Positions 1 to 5,730 of a stretch of DNA of 7,716 nucleotides are shown one piece after another. Source of the DNA: an uncultured Lachnospiraceae bacterium (lineage in GTDB: Bacteria > Bacillota > Clostridia > Lachnospirales > Lachnospiraceae). Made by a program: the position numbers and the translations under genes. The stretch's first letter is position 1; each line of letters begins with the position of its first letter. The DNA is taken from NCBI GenBank assembly GCA_946611525.1, contig CAMODS010000057.1:1-7716 (forward strand). Reading direction: 5' to 3'. The notes under the pieces were generated by a model, which was not told where the DNA came from, made no database searches, and saw nothing but the letters and a program-made list of their open reading frames with translations.

Positions 1-26
1 GATCCTTCGCTGCGCTCAGGATGACA
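1..26. repeat. Half copy of a dispersed palindromic repeat, cut by window edge
   Basis: These bases match positions 1845-1870 at 25 of 26 positions; the only difference is G versus T at position 12. The match stops after the GATGACA core, so only the left arm is present, and more may lie outside the window. It sits 42 bases beyond the stop codon of the biotin ligase gene. From memory, similar arms (CCTTCG...CTCAGGATGACA) are common between genes in many bacterial genomes, probably as non-coding mobile or REP-like elements. The following bases, 27-68, show only a weak CCGG-TGTG-CCGG inverted repeat and no gene. Confidence 0.7.
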
Positions 27-68
27 TGAACGGCTTGGCTTGATTATATTGTCCCCGGTGTGCCGGTA

Positions 69-842
69 TTATATATAGCCGTAAAGGCCTCTGACTGAAA
101 CCTCTCCCGAATCCACGATCCGCTCTCCGTCAGATGTCATTATGTGGAGGGCACCGGTCTCATCCATGAAAAGTGCTTCACCCTCAAAGGGACTGATAGG
201 ATCCAAAACCCTCACCTGTTGTCCTTTATTCACAAGCCGGTCATTATAGTATGAGACCACCTCACTCAGATCCTCGGTATGTAAAAAGGCCTCATAATGC
301 TTTGCAAAATGCTCCCATATACCTACCGTAATGGCACCACAATGAGTATTGGCCGGCCGGCCCAAAGCCTCGATCTCCAGGTCTAAGGATGTGGCCATAT
401 CGGAAATGGCCGGATCAAACTCCCTAATGTGGACATTTACACCTATCCCAACCACCACATGATCGGGTCTGCCCTCATCATCCGGTATCAGCTCATTTAG
501 AATACCGCAGACCTTCTTTTTGTTGATCAGCACGTCGTTGGGCCACTTTATCCCAGCCGAAAGTCCGCAAAGCTCCTCTATAGTCTCCGCCACAGCCACC
601 GCCGCCATGGGAGTGATCCGTGGAATGTGCCTCGGTGACACCTGTTTTGGGAACAGGATCATGCTTGTGGATATGGAGTCTCCCACGGGAGAGCTCCAGG
701 TATGTCCACTCCTGCCCCGGCCACCGGTCTGTGTCCCTGCAGAAAGTACATCATACTGCTGACACTTTCCCTCCGCTGCGCGTCGCTTCAGTTCGTTGTT
801 GGTGGAGTCGATCTCCTCCACATATTCGTAGCTAATTGTCAT
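69..842 (-). CDS. birA: Biotin--[acetyl-CoA carboxylase] ligase, catalytic form without HTH (BirA family, group I)
   Basis: This enzyme joins biotin to ATP to form biotinyl-AMP, then transfers biotin to a lysine of biotin carboxyl carrier domains (acetyl-CoA or pyruvate carboxylase, decarboxylase subunits) in the cytoplasm. The 257-residue protein has the ligase signatures in order: GRGRSGHTW at 41-49 (nucleotide/biotin loop), KWPNDV at 99-104 with the conserved lysine 99, KVCGIL at 110-115 and GIGVNV at 132-137. A small C-terminal domain follows (about 207-257). Bifunctional BirA proteins are about 320 residues with an N-terminal winged helix that represses biotin genes. Here the catalytic domain begins almost at residue 1, so this protein should not be a repressor of that type. 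The start overlaps the argF stop as ATGA and has no clear Shine-Dalgarno of its own, which suggests translational coupling. The family is certain; the symbol is the usual one. Confidence 0.95.
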   Translation of the reverse strand: MTISYEYVEEIDSTNNELKRRAAEGKCQQYDVLSAGTQTGGRGRSGHTWSSPVGDSISTSMILFPKQVSPRHIPRITPMAAVAVAETIEELCGLSAGIKWPNDVLINKKKVCGILNELIPDDEGRPDHVVVGIGVNVHIREFDPAISDMATSLDLEIEALGRPANTHCGAITVGIWEHFAKHYEAFLHTEDLSEVVSYYNDRLVNKGQQVRVLDPISPFEGEALFMDETGALHIMTSDGERIVDSGEVSVRGLYGYI

Positions 843-1828
843 TTCAGTGTTGCATACATGATGGCCTTGATGGAGTGCATGCGGTTCTCCGCCTCGTCAA
901 ATACGATAGAACGCTCACTCTCAAAGACATCATCGGTAACCTCCAGCTCATCCAGACCAAACTTTTCATATACCTGCCTGCCTACCTCGGTCTCCAGGTT
1001 GTGATAGGAGGGAAGGCAGTGCATAAACTTTGCCGTAGGCTTTGCAAAGGAAAAAGCATGCTCGTTGACCTGATAAGGCTTAAGAGCCTCGATACGCTCC
1101 TTCCATGCGGATTCCGGCTCACCCATGGAGACCCATATGTCTGTATAGATCACATCCGCATTGCGGCATCCTACCGCCACATTGTCGGTAAGGGTCACGC
1201 TGCCACCGCTTTTTTCAGCCAGCTCCTTGGCACGATCCACCAGATAACTTTCGGGATAATACTTGGGATCAGTGCAGGCCACAAAATCCATACCCAGCTT
1301 TGCGCAGGTCACCATCAGGGAGTTACCCATATTAAAACGGGCATCACCCATATAGACAAACTTGATACCCTTAAGCTTGCCAAAATGCTCACGGATGGTC
1401 AGCATATCGGCTATCATCTGGGTAGGGTGGGACTGATCCGTAAGTCCGTTCCACACCGGCACACCGGCATTTTCAGCCAGCTCATCCACTATATCCTGTC
1501 CGAAGCCCCTGTACTCAATACCGTCAAACATACGACCCAGCACCCTGGCAGTATCCTTGATGCTCTCCTTACGGCCGATCTGTGACCCGTCGGGATCCAG
1601 GTAGGTAACATGCATACCCAGATCATGGGCTGCCACCTCAAAGGAGCAGCGTGTACGGGTGCTGGTCTTTTCAAATATCAGCACGATATTCTTTCCCTTC
1701 AGGTCCTCATGGGGGATGCCTTTTTTCTTTTTATCCTTGAGCTCTGCTGCCAGGTCTATGAGATACTCTATCTCCTCGGCAGTAAAGTCCATCATCTTCA
1801 GAAAGCTTTTTCCTTTTAAATCTACCAT
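839..1828 (-). CDS. argF: Ornithine carbamoyltransferase
   Basis: This enzyme makes citrulline from carbamoyl phosphate and ornithine, step six of arginine biosynthesis, as a cytoplasmic homotrimer in the known family. At 329 residues it is full length. The carbamoyl phosphate motif STRTR is at 56-60 and GSQIGRKES at 81-89, followed by [10 protein letters not shown] as in enterobacterial ArgI. HPTQ is at 134-137, the ornithine-loop SMGE at 234-237 and the catalytic-cysteine motif HCLP at 270-273. SMG and the HCLP context separate it from aspartate carbamoyltransferase. HCLP is followed by SYH rather than the usual AFH. No arcA, arcC or other arginine gene is nearby, so the biosynthetic name is preferred to catabolic arcB, though sequence alone does not exclude the latter. 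Its start has a GGAGG six bases upstream. It is coupled to the ligase gene and may be read through from the SPFH gene. Confidence 0.96.
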   Translation of the reverse strand: MVDLKGKSFLKMMDFTAEEIEYLIDLAAELKDKKKKGIPHEDLKGKNIVLIFEKTSTRTRCSFEVAAHDLGMHVTYLDPDGSQIGRKESIKDTARVLGRMFDGIEYRGFGQDIVDELAENAGVPVWNGLTDQSHPTQMIADMLTIREHFGKLKGIKFVYMGDARFNMGNSLMVTCAKLGMDFVACTDPKYYPESYLVDRAKELAEKSGGSVTLTDNVAVGCRNADVIYTDIWVSMGEPESAWKERIEALKPYQVNEHAFSFAKPTAKFMHCLPSYHNLETEVGRQVYEKFGLDELEVTDDVFESERSIVFDEAENRMHSIKAIMYATLK

Positions 1829-1834
1829 AAAATA

Positions 1835-1839
1835 CCTCC
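1835..1839 (-). promoter_or_regulatory. Ribosome binding site of argF
   Basis: The minus strand reads GGAGG six bases before the ATG at 1828-1826, an ideal Shine-Dalgarno and spacing that fixes the argF start. No convincing -35/-10 pair lies between it and the adjacent palindromic repeat. Confidence 0.85.
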
Positions 1840-1841
1840 AT

Positions 1842-1945
1842 TAAGATCCTTCGCTTCGCTCAGGATGACAGGGGAGCGCAGCCTCCATGTCATTCCAGGA
1901 GCGCAGCCTATCTGTCATTCTGAGGGCGTAGCCCGAAGAATCTTA
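1842..1945. repeat. Composite palindromic repeat (MITE/REP-like), about 104 bases
   Basis: The ends form an imperfect inverted repeat: TAAGATCCTTCG at the left (1842-1853) pairs with CGAAGAATCTTA at the right (1934-1945). Further in, CTCAGGATGACA (1859-1870) pairs with TGTCATTCTGAG (1913-1924). The interior holds two direct copies of GGAGCGCAGCCT (1873-1884 and 1898-1909), each followed by a TGTCATTC core after 2-3 bases. The left half can also fold alone (GGATGACA near 1862 against TGTCATTCC near 1888, with GGAG/CTCC inside). There is no reading frame, and no U-tract on the minus strand that would make it a standard terminator. The right terminus supplies the TAA stop of the SPFH gene (1943-1945), and the left terminus is a few bases from the argF ribosome binding site. 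It is probably a non-autonomous mobile or dispersed element. Confidence 0.8.
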
Positions 1946-2866
1946 CTCCTTATTATCTGAGAGTACTTCCTTTATAGATGTAGCCAGTCCTGCCACTCCT
2001 GCAATATCCGAAGGAATGATGACCTTGGTGGACTTGCCGTCTGCAGCCCTTCCAAAAGCCTCGAGAGACTTCAGTGTTAAAACGCTCTCATCTGCCTCGG
2101 CAGCCTTGAGCATCTTAAGTCCGTCAGCATTAGCCTGCTGCACCTTAAGTATAGCCTCGGCCTGACCTTCAGCCTCGCGGATGGTAGCCTCCTTTTTAGC
2201 CTCAGCACGGAGTATTGCCGCCTGCTTTTCAGCCTCAGCGTCCAAAATAGCAGATTCCTTTTTACCCTCTGCAATAAGGATGGTAGACTTCTTTTCACCC
2301 TCTGCCTTAAGGATAGCCTCACGTCTCTCACGCTCTGCCTTCATCTGCTTTTCCATGGCCTCCTTGATGGCTGCGGGAGGTATGATGTTTTTAAGCTCTA
2401 CACGGTTTATCTTTATACCCCAGGGATCGGTAGCCACATCAAGGGCTGCGCGCATCTGGGTATTGATAGTCTCACGTGAAGTAAGGGTCTGGTCCAGCTC
2501 CAGCTCACCGATCACATTACGAAGAGTGGTCGCAGTCAGATTCTCGATGGCCATCAGGGGATTCTCCACACCATAGCAGTAAAGCCTGGGATCAGTGATC
2601 TGATAGTAGACTACCGTATCGATCTGCATGGTAACGTTATCCTTGGTAATAACCGGCTGCGGAGGAAAATCCAAAACCATTTCCTTTAAGTTAACATTTT
2701 TTGCAACGCGATCGATTATAGGCACCTTGAAATGGAGTCCAACGGGCCAGGTTCCCTGATAAGCACCCAGTCGCTCAACTACATAGGCGTGTGCCTGGGG
2801 AACTATCCTGACACAAGAGATCAAAATAGCAAGAACAATAACAACGATAATGATAAATGCGGGCAT
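1943..2866 (-). CDS. SPFH/stomatin-like membrane protein (QmcA/HflC type)
   Basis: This is a membrane-anchored scaffold of the stomatin/prohibitin/flotillin/HflK-C superfamily. Relatives form large rings or caps at the membrane and organise lipids or proteases. The 307 residues hold one N-terminal membrane helix (about 3-22), then the SPFH domain (about 22-175, including VVERLGAYQGTWPVGLHF at 29-46 and ELELDQTLTSR at 121-131). A long Ala/Glu/Lys coiled coil (about 175-255) has clear 11-residue periods, and a hydrophobic tail (about 282-300) ends the protein. The start at 2866 is chosen because AGAGGTGATC precedes it. The frame is open 29 codons further, but that extension runs into the -35 box. 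Family members often pair with an NfeD protein; none is visible here. The stop codon lies in the palindromic repeat. The precise cellular role is unknown. Confidence 0.93.
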   Translation of the reverse strand: MPAFIIIVVIVLAILISCVRIVPQAHAYVVERLGAYQGTWPVGLHFKVPIIDRVAKNVNLKEMVLDFPPQPVITKDNVTMQIDTVVYYQITDPRLYCYGVENPLMAIENLTATTLRNVIGELELDQTLTSRETINTQMRAALDVATDPWGIKINRVELKNIIPPAAIKEAMEKQMKAERERREAILKAEGEKKSTILIAEGKKESAILDAEAEKQAAILRAEAKKEATIREAEGQAEAILKVQQANADGLKMLKAAEADESVLTLKSLEAFGRAADGKSTKVIIPSDIAGVAGLATSIKEVLSDNKE

Positions 2867-2872
2867 TACGAT

Positions 2873-2877
2873 CACCT
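2873..2877 (-). promoter_or_regulatory. Ribosome binding site fixing the SPFH start
   Basis: The minus strand reads AGGTG within AGAGGTGATC, an excellent match to the anti-Shine-Dalgarno, six bases before ATG 2866-2864. It supports this start over the ATG at 2953. Confidence 0.85.
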
Positions 2878-2903
2878 CTCTTCCCTTTGTGTTGATTCTT
2901 TCC

Positions 2904-2932
2904 TCGCAAGTTTCAATAAAAACGATTATAAT
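2904..2932 (+). promoter_or_regulatory. Candidate promoter of trmL
   Basis: TATAAT at 2927-2932 is a perfect -10 on the plus strand, about 54 bases before the trmL start. The best -35 at 17-base spacing is TCGCAA (2904-2909), only a 3 of 6 match. An alternative pair is TTGATT (2892-2897) with AATAAA (2915-2920), 4 of 6 each at 17-base spacing. The -10 overlaps that of the divergent promoter. Confidence 0.5.
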
Positions 2933-2953
2933 AAAAACCGTCACAAGATACAA
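2925..2953 (-). promoter_or_regulatory. Promoter of the SPFH gene
   Basis: On the minus strand TTGTAT (2953-2948) is followed by a 17-base spacer and a perfect TATAAT (2930-2925). This would start transcription near 2918 and give a leader of about 50 bases before the SPFH ATG. The -35 is weak (3 of 6) but spacing and -10 are ideal. No other clear minus-strand promoter appears before argF and birA, so it may serve all three genes. Confidence 0.65.
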
Positions 2954-2967
2954 GAGAATTACTTATC

Positions 2968-2972
2968 AGGAG
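2968..2972 (+). promoter_or_regulatory. Ribosome binding site of trmL with long spacing
   Basis: AGGAG lies 13 bases before ATG 2986, longer than usual. The spacer contains a small inverted repeat, AGATT (2971-2975) and AATCT (2980-2984) with a four-base loop. It could bring the site closer to the start codon or partly hide it. Confidence 0.55.
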
Positions 2973-2985
2973 ATTAGAAAATCTT

Positions 2986-3477
2986 ATGAATATTATCCTA
3001 CATGAACCGGAAAACCCACTTAATACCGGAAACATCGGCCGCACCTGCGTAGCCACAAACTCCAGCCTCCATCTCATAGAGCCCCTGGGCTTTCATCTCA
3101 CCAGCAAATATGTAAAAAGAGCCGGCATGGATTACTGGGACAGACTGGACGTAACCCGCTATGACGACTGGGAGGATTTTCTTGACAAAAACCCAGATGC
3201 CCACATATATTTTGCCACCACAAAGGCCCGTCACACCTACACTGAAGTGAACTACGGGCCCGATGATTTTATCATGTTCGGAAAGGAGTCTGCCGGCATC
3301 CCCGAGGAGATTCTGGTACAACACCCGGATGACTGCATCCGTATCCCCATGGCAGGAGATGAGCGTTCCCTTAATCTTTCAAACTCTGTGGCCATCATCC
3401 TGTATGAAGCCCTTCGCCAGATGGACTTTGCAGGTTTAAATCCCTCCGGCGATCTTCACCGGCTCAGCTGGGAGTAA
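2986..3477 (+). CDS. trmL: tRNA (cytidine(34)-2'-O)-methyltransferase, SPOUT family
   Basis: This enzyme methylates the 2'-OH of the wobble nucleotide 34 in certain leucine tRNAs, using S-adenosylmethionine, in the cytoplasm. The 163-residue protein consists of the SPOUT trefoil-knot catalytic domain alone, as TrmL proteins do (about 155-170 residues). The three SpoU/TrmL motifs are all present: NTGNIGRT at 13-20, FGKESAGIPEEIL at 98-110, and RIPM...SLNLSNSVAIILYEA at about 119-142, which forms the knot and cofactor site. The N-terminus MNIILHEPENP aligns with E. coli TrmL (MLNIVLYEPEIP), which supports this start. It is transcribed alone, divergent from the SPFH gene. The next gene has its own promoter, so readthrough is possible but not required. 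Substrate assignment rests on family knowledge. Confidence 0.95.
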   Translation: MNIILHEPENPLNTGNIGRTCVATNSSLHLIEPLGFHLTSKYVKRAGMDYWDRLDVTRYDDWEDFLDKNPDAHIYFATTKARHTYTEVNYGPDDFIMFGKESAGIPEEILVQHPDDCIRIPMAGDERSLNLSNSVAIILYEALRQMDFAGLNPSGDLHRLSWE

Positions 3478-3517
3478 TGTTTTTAACCCTCAAACCATCC
3501 AACAGGATAAAAAAACC

Positions 3518-3546
3518 TTTAAAACCTTTTAAAATCGTGCTATAAT
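3518..3546 (+). promoter_or_regulatory. Extended -10 promoter of the glycan operon
   Basis: TATAAT at 3541-3546 is preceded by TGC (3538-3540), giving a perfect extended -10 (TGnTATAAT). A -35 of TTTAAA (3518-3523), 4 of 6, sits at 17-base spacing. Two tandem copies of AAAACCTTT (3512-3520 and 3521-3529) overlap the -35 and could be a regulator site or just A/T-rich promoter DNA. Transcription would start near 3553, some 30 bases before the esterase ATG. Confidence 0.75.
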
Positions 3547-3570
3547 CTATCGGCGACTTTGAAAGAAAAA

Positions 3571-3575
3571 GGAAG
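3571..3575 (+). promoter_or_regulatory. Ribosome binding site fixing the esterase start
   Basis: GGAAG, within AAGGAAG, directly abuts the ATG at 3576 (no spacing) but lies nine bases before the ATG at 3585. It therefore favours 3585, which also gives a classical signal peptide starting MKVKK. Confidence 0.75.
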
Positions 3576-3584
3576 ATGATCTCA

Positions 3585-3671
3585 ATGAAAGTAAAGAAAG
3601 CACTGGCTTGTATGATAGCAGCTGCTGCAGTGGTATGCTCGGTTTTTTCAACCCCCATTACCGCCGACGCA
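3585..3671 (+). other. Signal peptide of the SASA esterase
   Basis: Residues 1-29 have a positive MKVKK start, a hydrophobic core rich in Ala and Val (about 6-21), and a polar end TPITADA with an Ala-X-Ala site before AKK. The cysteine at residue 18 is not in a lipobox context, so signal peptidase I cleavage is expected. Confidence 0.85.
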
Positions 3672-4943
3672 GCGAAAAAGAATAAGTCGGTTAATGAAAC
3701 CCGCCTGAACATTACATATGATGACAGATATACCTTTGACTCGGATATTAAAACTATCGAGCAGGTAAGGATAGATTCCCGTATGACCGGTACCAAAGTG
3801 CCCGATGTTGCCGTTCTTGTCAGCGAAGAGAAAAATAAGATCGCTGCCACCGGATGTGGAGTAGCAAGGGTTACTCTTGAAAACGGCGAGATCTACAGGG
3901 TCAGTGTAAAATCTGCTCCCATCAGTCTCATTCTTATGATAGGTCAAAGCAACATGGAGGGTGGATGTTCTGTAAAAGAGGAGATCAATCTCTACAAGTC
4001 CCAGCAGATCCTAAGTCCCGAGGGCACGGTTTATTCCACCTATGCTCCCGCCTACGGTTTCAACTGCAAATATGTGGGCTATTATAATGAAAAGATCACT
4101 CTAAATAATAAGAACGCAGAAAAGTTTATACCGCTTACCCTGACAGCCAATGGCTCCAAACACCGGTACTGCCATACCAACAATCTCACAGAAGCATCGG
4201 ACACAGGCGGCAAAAACGGTATGGATGGTGCCTTTGGATATACCTGGTACAAGACCACAAAGGAAAAGGTGTGGCTTATAAACGCAGCTAATTCCGGCTC
4301 ATCCATCACAGAGTGGCGGCCCGACTCCAAAACCTATTATGGCAGAGCCATGAGCCTGTACCACCGTGCCATGGGCGTACTCGAAAAAGAGATAGAAGCC
4401 GGACATTATACCCTGAGTCAAAAGGGATACCTGTGGATGCAGGGAGAGACAGACAGTGAGATGCCGGGCAATGATTACTATATGCATTATGTCAGACTTC
4501 ACAATGACCTAAAGACGGATATGTACGGTAAGGACTTTAAATACACAAAGCAGGCCATCTCTTTTGCCGGACTGTGTATGGTAAGAAACGTGGAAATGTC
4601 TGTCATCCCGTATACTACTGAGATACACGACAATTTTAAATCAAACGGACCCAGAGAAGCTTACAAAGTCCTGGCCAATTCTGAGGAAAAGATGCTGGAT
4701 AATGTCATCATGGCCTCCGACGTGGAGGAAAAATGGACCTCTGATGAAGAGGTAGCTGATTACTTCAAGGACACCTACGGTTCTGTCAAAAAATACAACA
4801 AGTACAATCCCATGGTTAAAGAGGCTGAGGCTCTTCCCTCAACTATTGAGGAAGTCCATGACAACATCCATTACAAACAGCTTGGATACAACGAGATTGG
4901 TCGGTCCGCCGCCCTTCAGATATGTGATTACCTGGGTTACTGA
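3585..4943 (+). CDS. Secreted SASA-domain carbohydrate esterase (CE6/sialate O-acetylesterase-like)
   Basis: This is a predicted exported SGNH-type esterase that removes acyl groups, typically O-acetyl, from sugars. The 452 residues begin with a signal peptide (1-29, cleavage after ADA). A region of about 80 residues (31-112) with an Ig-like strand pattern follows, then the SASA catalytic domain (about 113-452). The nucleophile motif GQSNM is at 120-124 (Ser122). ANSGSSITEW is at 235-244, the oxyanion block WMQGETD at 284-290, and the Asp-His pair at D426 and H429 in DNIHYKQLGYNEIG. All catalytic blocks are intact. No lipobox, sortase motif or carbohydrate-binding repeat is seen, so it is probably released or loosely wall-associated. 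It heads an operon with two glycosyltransferases and an acyltransferase, pointing to the cell's own surface glycan as substrate, though plant xylan acetyl groups remain possible. Family confidence is high; substrate is unknown. Confidence 0.88.
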   Translation: MKVKKALACMIAAAAVVCSVFSTPITADAAKKNKSVNETRLNITYDDRYTFDSDIKTIEQVRIDSRMTGTKVPDVAVLVSEEKNKIAATGCGVARVTLENGEIYRVSVKSAPISLILMIGQSNMEGGCSVKEEINLYKSQQILSPEGTVYSTYAPAYGFNCKYVGYYNEKITLNNKNAEKFIPLTLTANGSKHRYCHTNNLTEASDTGGKNGMDGAFGYTWYKTTKEKVWLINAANSGSSITEWRPDSKTYYGRAMSLYHRAMGVLEKEIEAGHYTLSQKGYLWMQGETDSEMPGNDYYMHYVRLHNDLKTDMYGKDFKYTKQAISFAGLCMVRNVEMSVIPYTTEIHDNFKSNGPREAYKVLANSEEKMLDNVIMASDVEEKWTSDEEVADYFKDTYGSVKKYNKYNPMVKEAEALPSTIEEVHDNIHYKQLGYNEIGRSAALQICDYLGY

Positions 4944-5728
4944 TGCCCATAAACCGTTTGCAAAGCACCTATGATAGTGCTATACTCTTGCCTGTTATGA
5001 ATACACTATATATAATAATCCCCGCTTACAATGAAGAAAAAAATATCAATACCCTGATCGCCGACTGGTATCCGGTTATCACCAAATACGGTGATCCCGA
5101 GACCTCCCGTCTGGTGCTTATTGATGACGGAAGCAAAGACAGCACCTACGATACGGCATGCAGATTAAAGGCGGATCATCCCCTGCTTGAAGTCTTGACC
5201 AAGGAAAACTCCGGCCATGCATCGACATGTATGTACGGTTATCGATATGCCATAGAACATGGCGCGGACTATGTCTTTCAGACGGATTCCGACGGACAGA
5301 CACTACCCGGCGAGTTCGGCCCTTTTTATGATGCCATAGCAGACCATGATGTGGTGATGGGCGTAAGGATGAAGCGCGGTGACGGTACCGGCAGACTGAT
5401 AATCAGCCGTGTGCTTCGCATGGTAGTAAAGCTCACCTATCACGTCAGCGTCCCTGACAGTAATGTCCCCTACCGCCTGATGAGATCGGATGCCCTGGCC
5501 GAAGCACTAAAGCTTGTTCCACAGGACTACACCCTGGCACAGGTAGTACTTGCAGCCGTATTTGAAAAGCTCAATAAGCGCACCTGCTATCTTCCCATTT
5601 CTTTTGTTTCCAGGGAGGCGGGCGAGAGCATGTACAATATTGGAAAGTTTTTCCGCATAGGTTTTAATGCATTGGGTGAATTTGTCTCCATAAACAGGGA
5701 CATAGACGCCAAGATGAAAACCCATTGA
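4943..5728 (+). CDS. GT2 family glycosyltransferase, polyprenyl-phosphate sugar synthase-like
   Basis: This GT-A fold enzyme probably moves a sugar from a nucleotide donor to a lipid-phosphate (polyprenyl phosphate) on the cytoplasmic face. In the 261-residue protein, YIIIPAYNEE is at 23-32, DDGSKDST at 61-68, the metal/donor motif TDSDGQ at 114-119, and an acceptor-side DSNVPYRLMR at 172-181. This layout fits DPM/GtrB-like GT2 enzymes, but no C-terminal membrane segments are present, so membrane contact must be peripheral or through a partner. It overlaps the esterase stop (TGATG), suggesting coupled translation. Neither start has a clear Shine-Dalgarno: ATG 4943 is favoured by the overlap, while ATG 4997 (residue 19) would begin right at the Rossmann strand, as most homologues do. 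The next gene encodes a GT-C protein that could use its product. Donor sugar and exact acceptor are unknown. Confidence 0.88.
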   Translation: MPINRLQSTYDSAILLPVMNTLYIIIPAYNEEKNINTLIADWYPVITKYGDPETSRLVLIDDGSKDSTYDTACRLKADHPLLEVLTKENSGHASTCMYGYRYAIEHGADYVFQTDSDGQTLPGEFGPFYDAIADHDVVMGVRMKRGDGTGRLIISRVLRMVVKLTYHVSVPDSNVPYRLMRSDALAEALKLVPQDYTLAQVVLAAVFEKLNKRTCYLPISFVSREAGESMYNIGKFFRIGFNALGEFVSINRDIDAKMKTH

Positions 5729-5730
5729 AT

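Noticed and set aside
48..72. Possible terminator after the biotin ligase gene
   Set aside because: CCGG-TGTG-CCGG gives only a four-pair stem, and the minus strand has no T-run after it.
836..1585. A 249-codon open frame on the plus strand opposite argF
   Set aside because: It lies wholly antisense to a gene with every OTC motif, its translation is His/Thr-rich low-information sequence with no family resemblance, and it has no ribosome binding site.
1842..1945. CRISPR-like repeat array
   Set aside because: There are only two short direct copies, the spacing is unequal to a CRISPR spacer, and the whole unit is explained by a nested palindrome.
2181..2576. Plus-strand frame of 131 codons opposite the SPFH coiled coil
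   Set aside because: It is a by-product of the repetitive Ala/Glu/Lys codons on the other strand; Ser/Phe/Ala-rich translation with no recognisable fold.
2867..2953. A 29-codon N-terminal extension of the SPFH gene
   Set aside because: It would begin inside the -35 box of the gene's own promoter, has no ribosome binding site, and would add a second unrelated hydrophobic stretch; ATG 2866 has an excellent AGGTGATC upstream.
3459..3485. Possible terminator at the end of trmL
   Set aside because: CCGGC-TCA-GCTGG can form a five-pair stem with one G-T pair, but the run of T starts eight or more bases later, and the stem lies within the coding end.
3585..3671. Esterase as a lipoprotein
   Set aside because: The only cysteine in the hydrophobic region (residue 18) follows A-V-V, which is not a lipobox, and a clear Ala-X-Ala cleavage site lies downstream.
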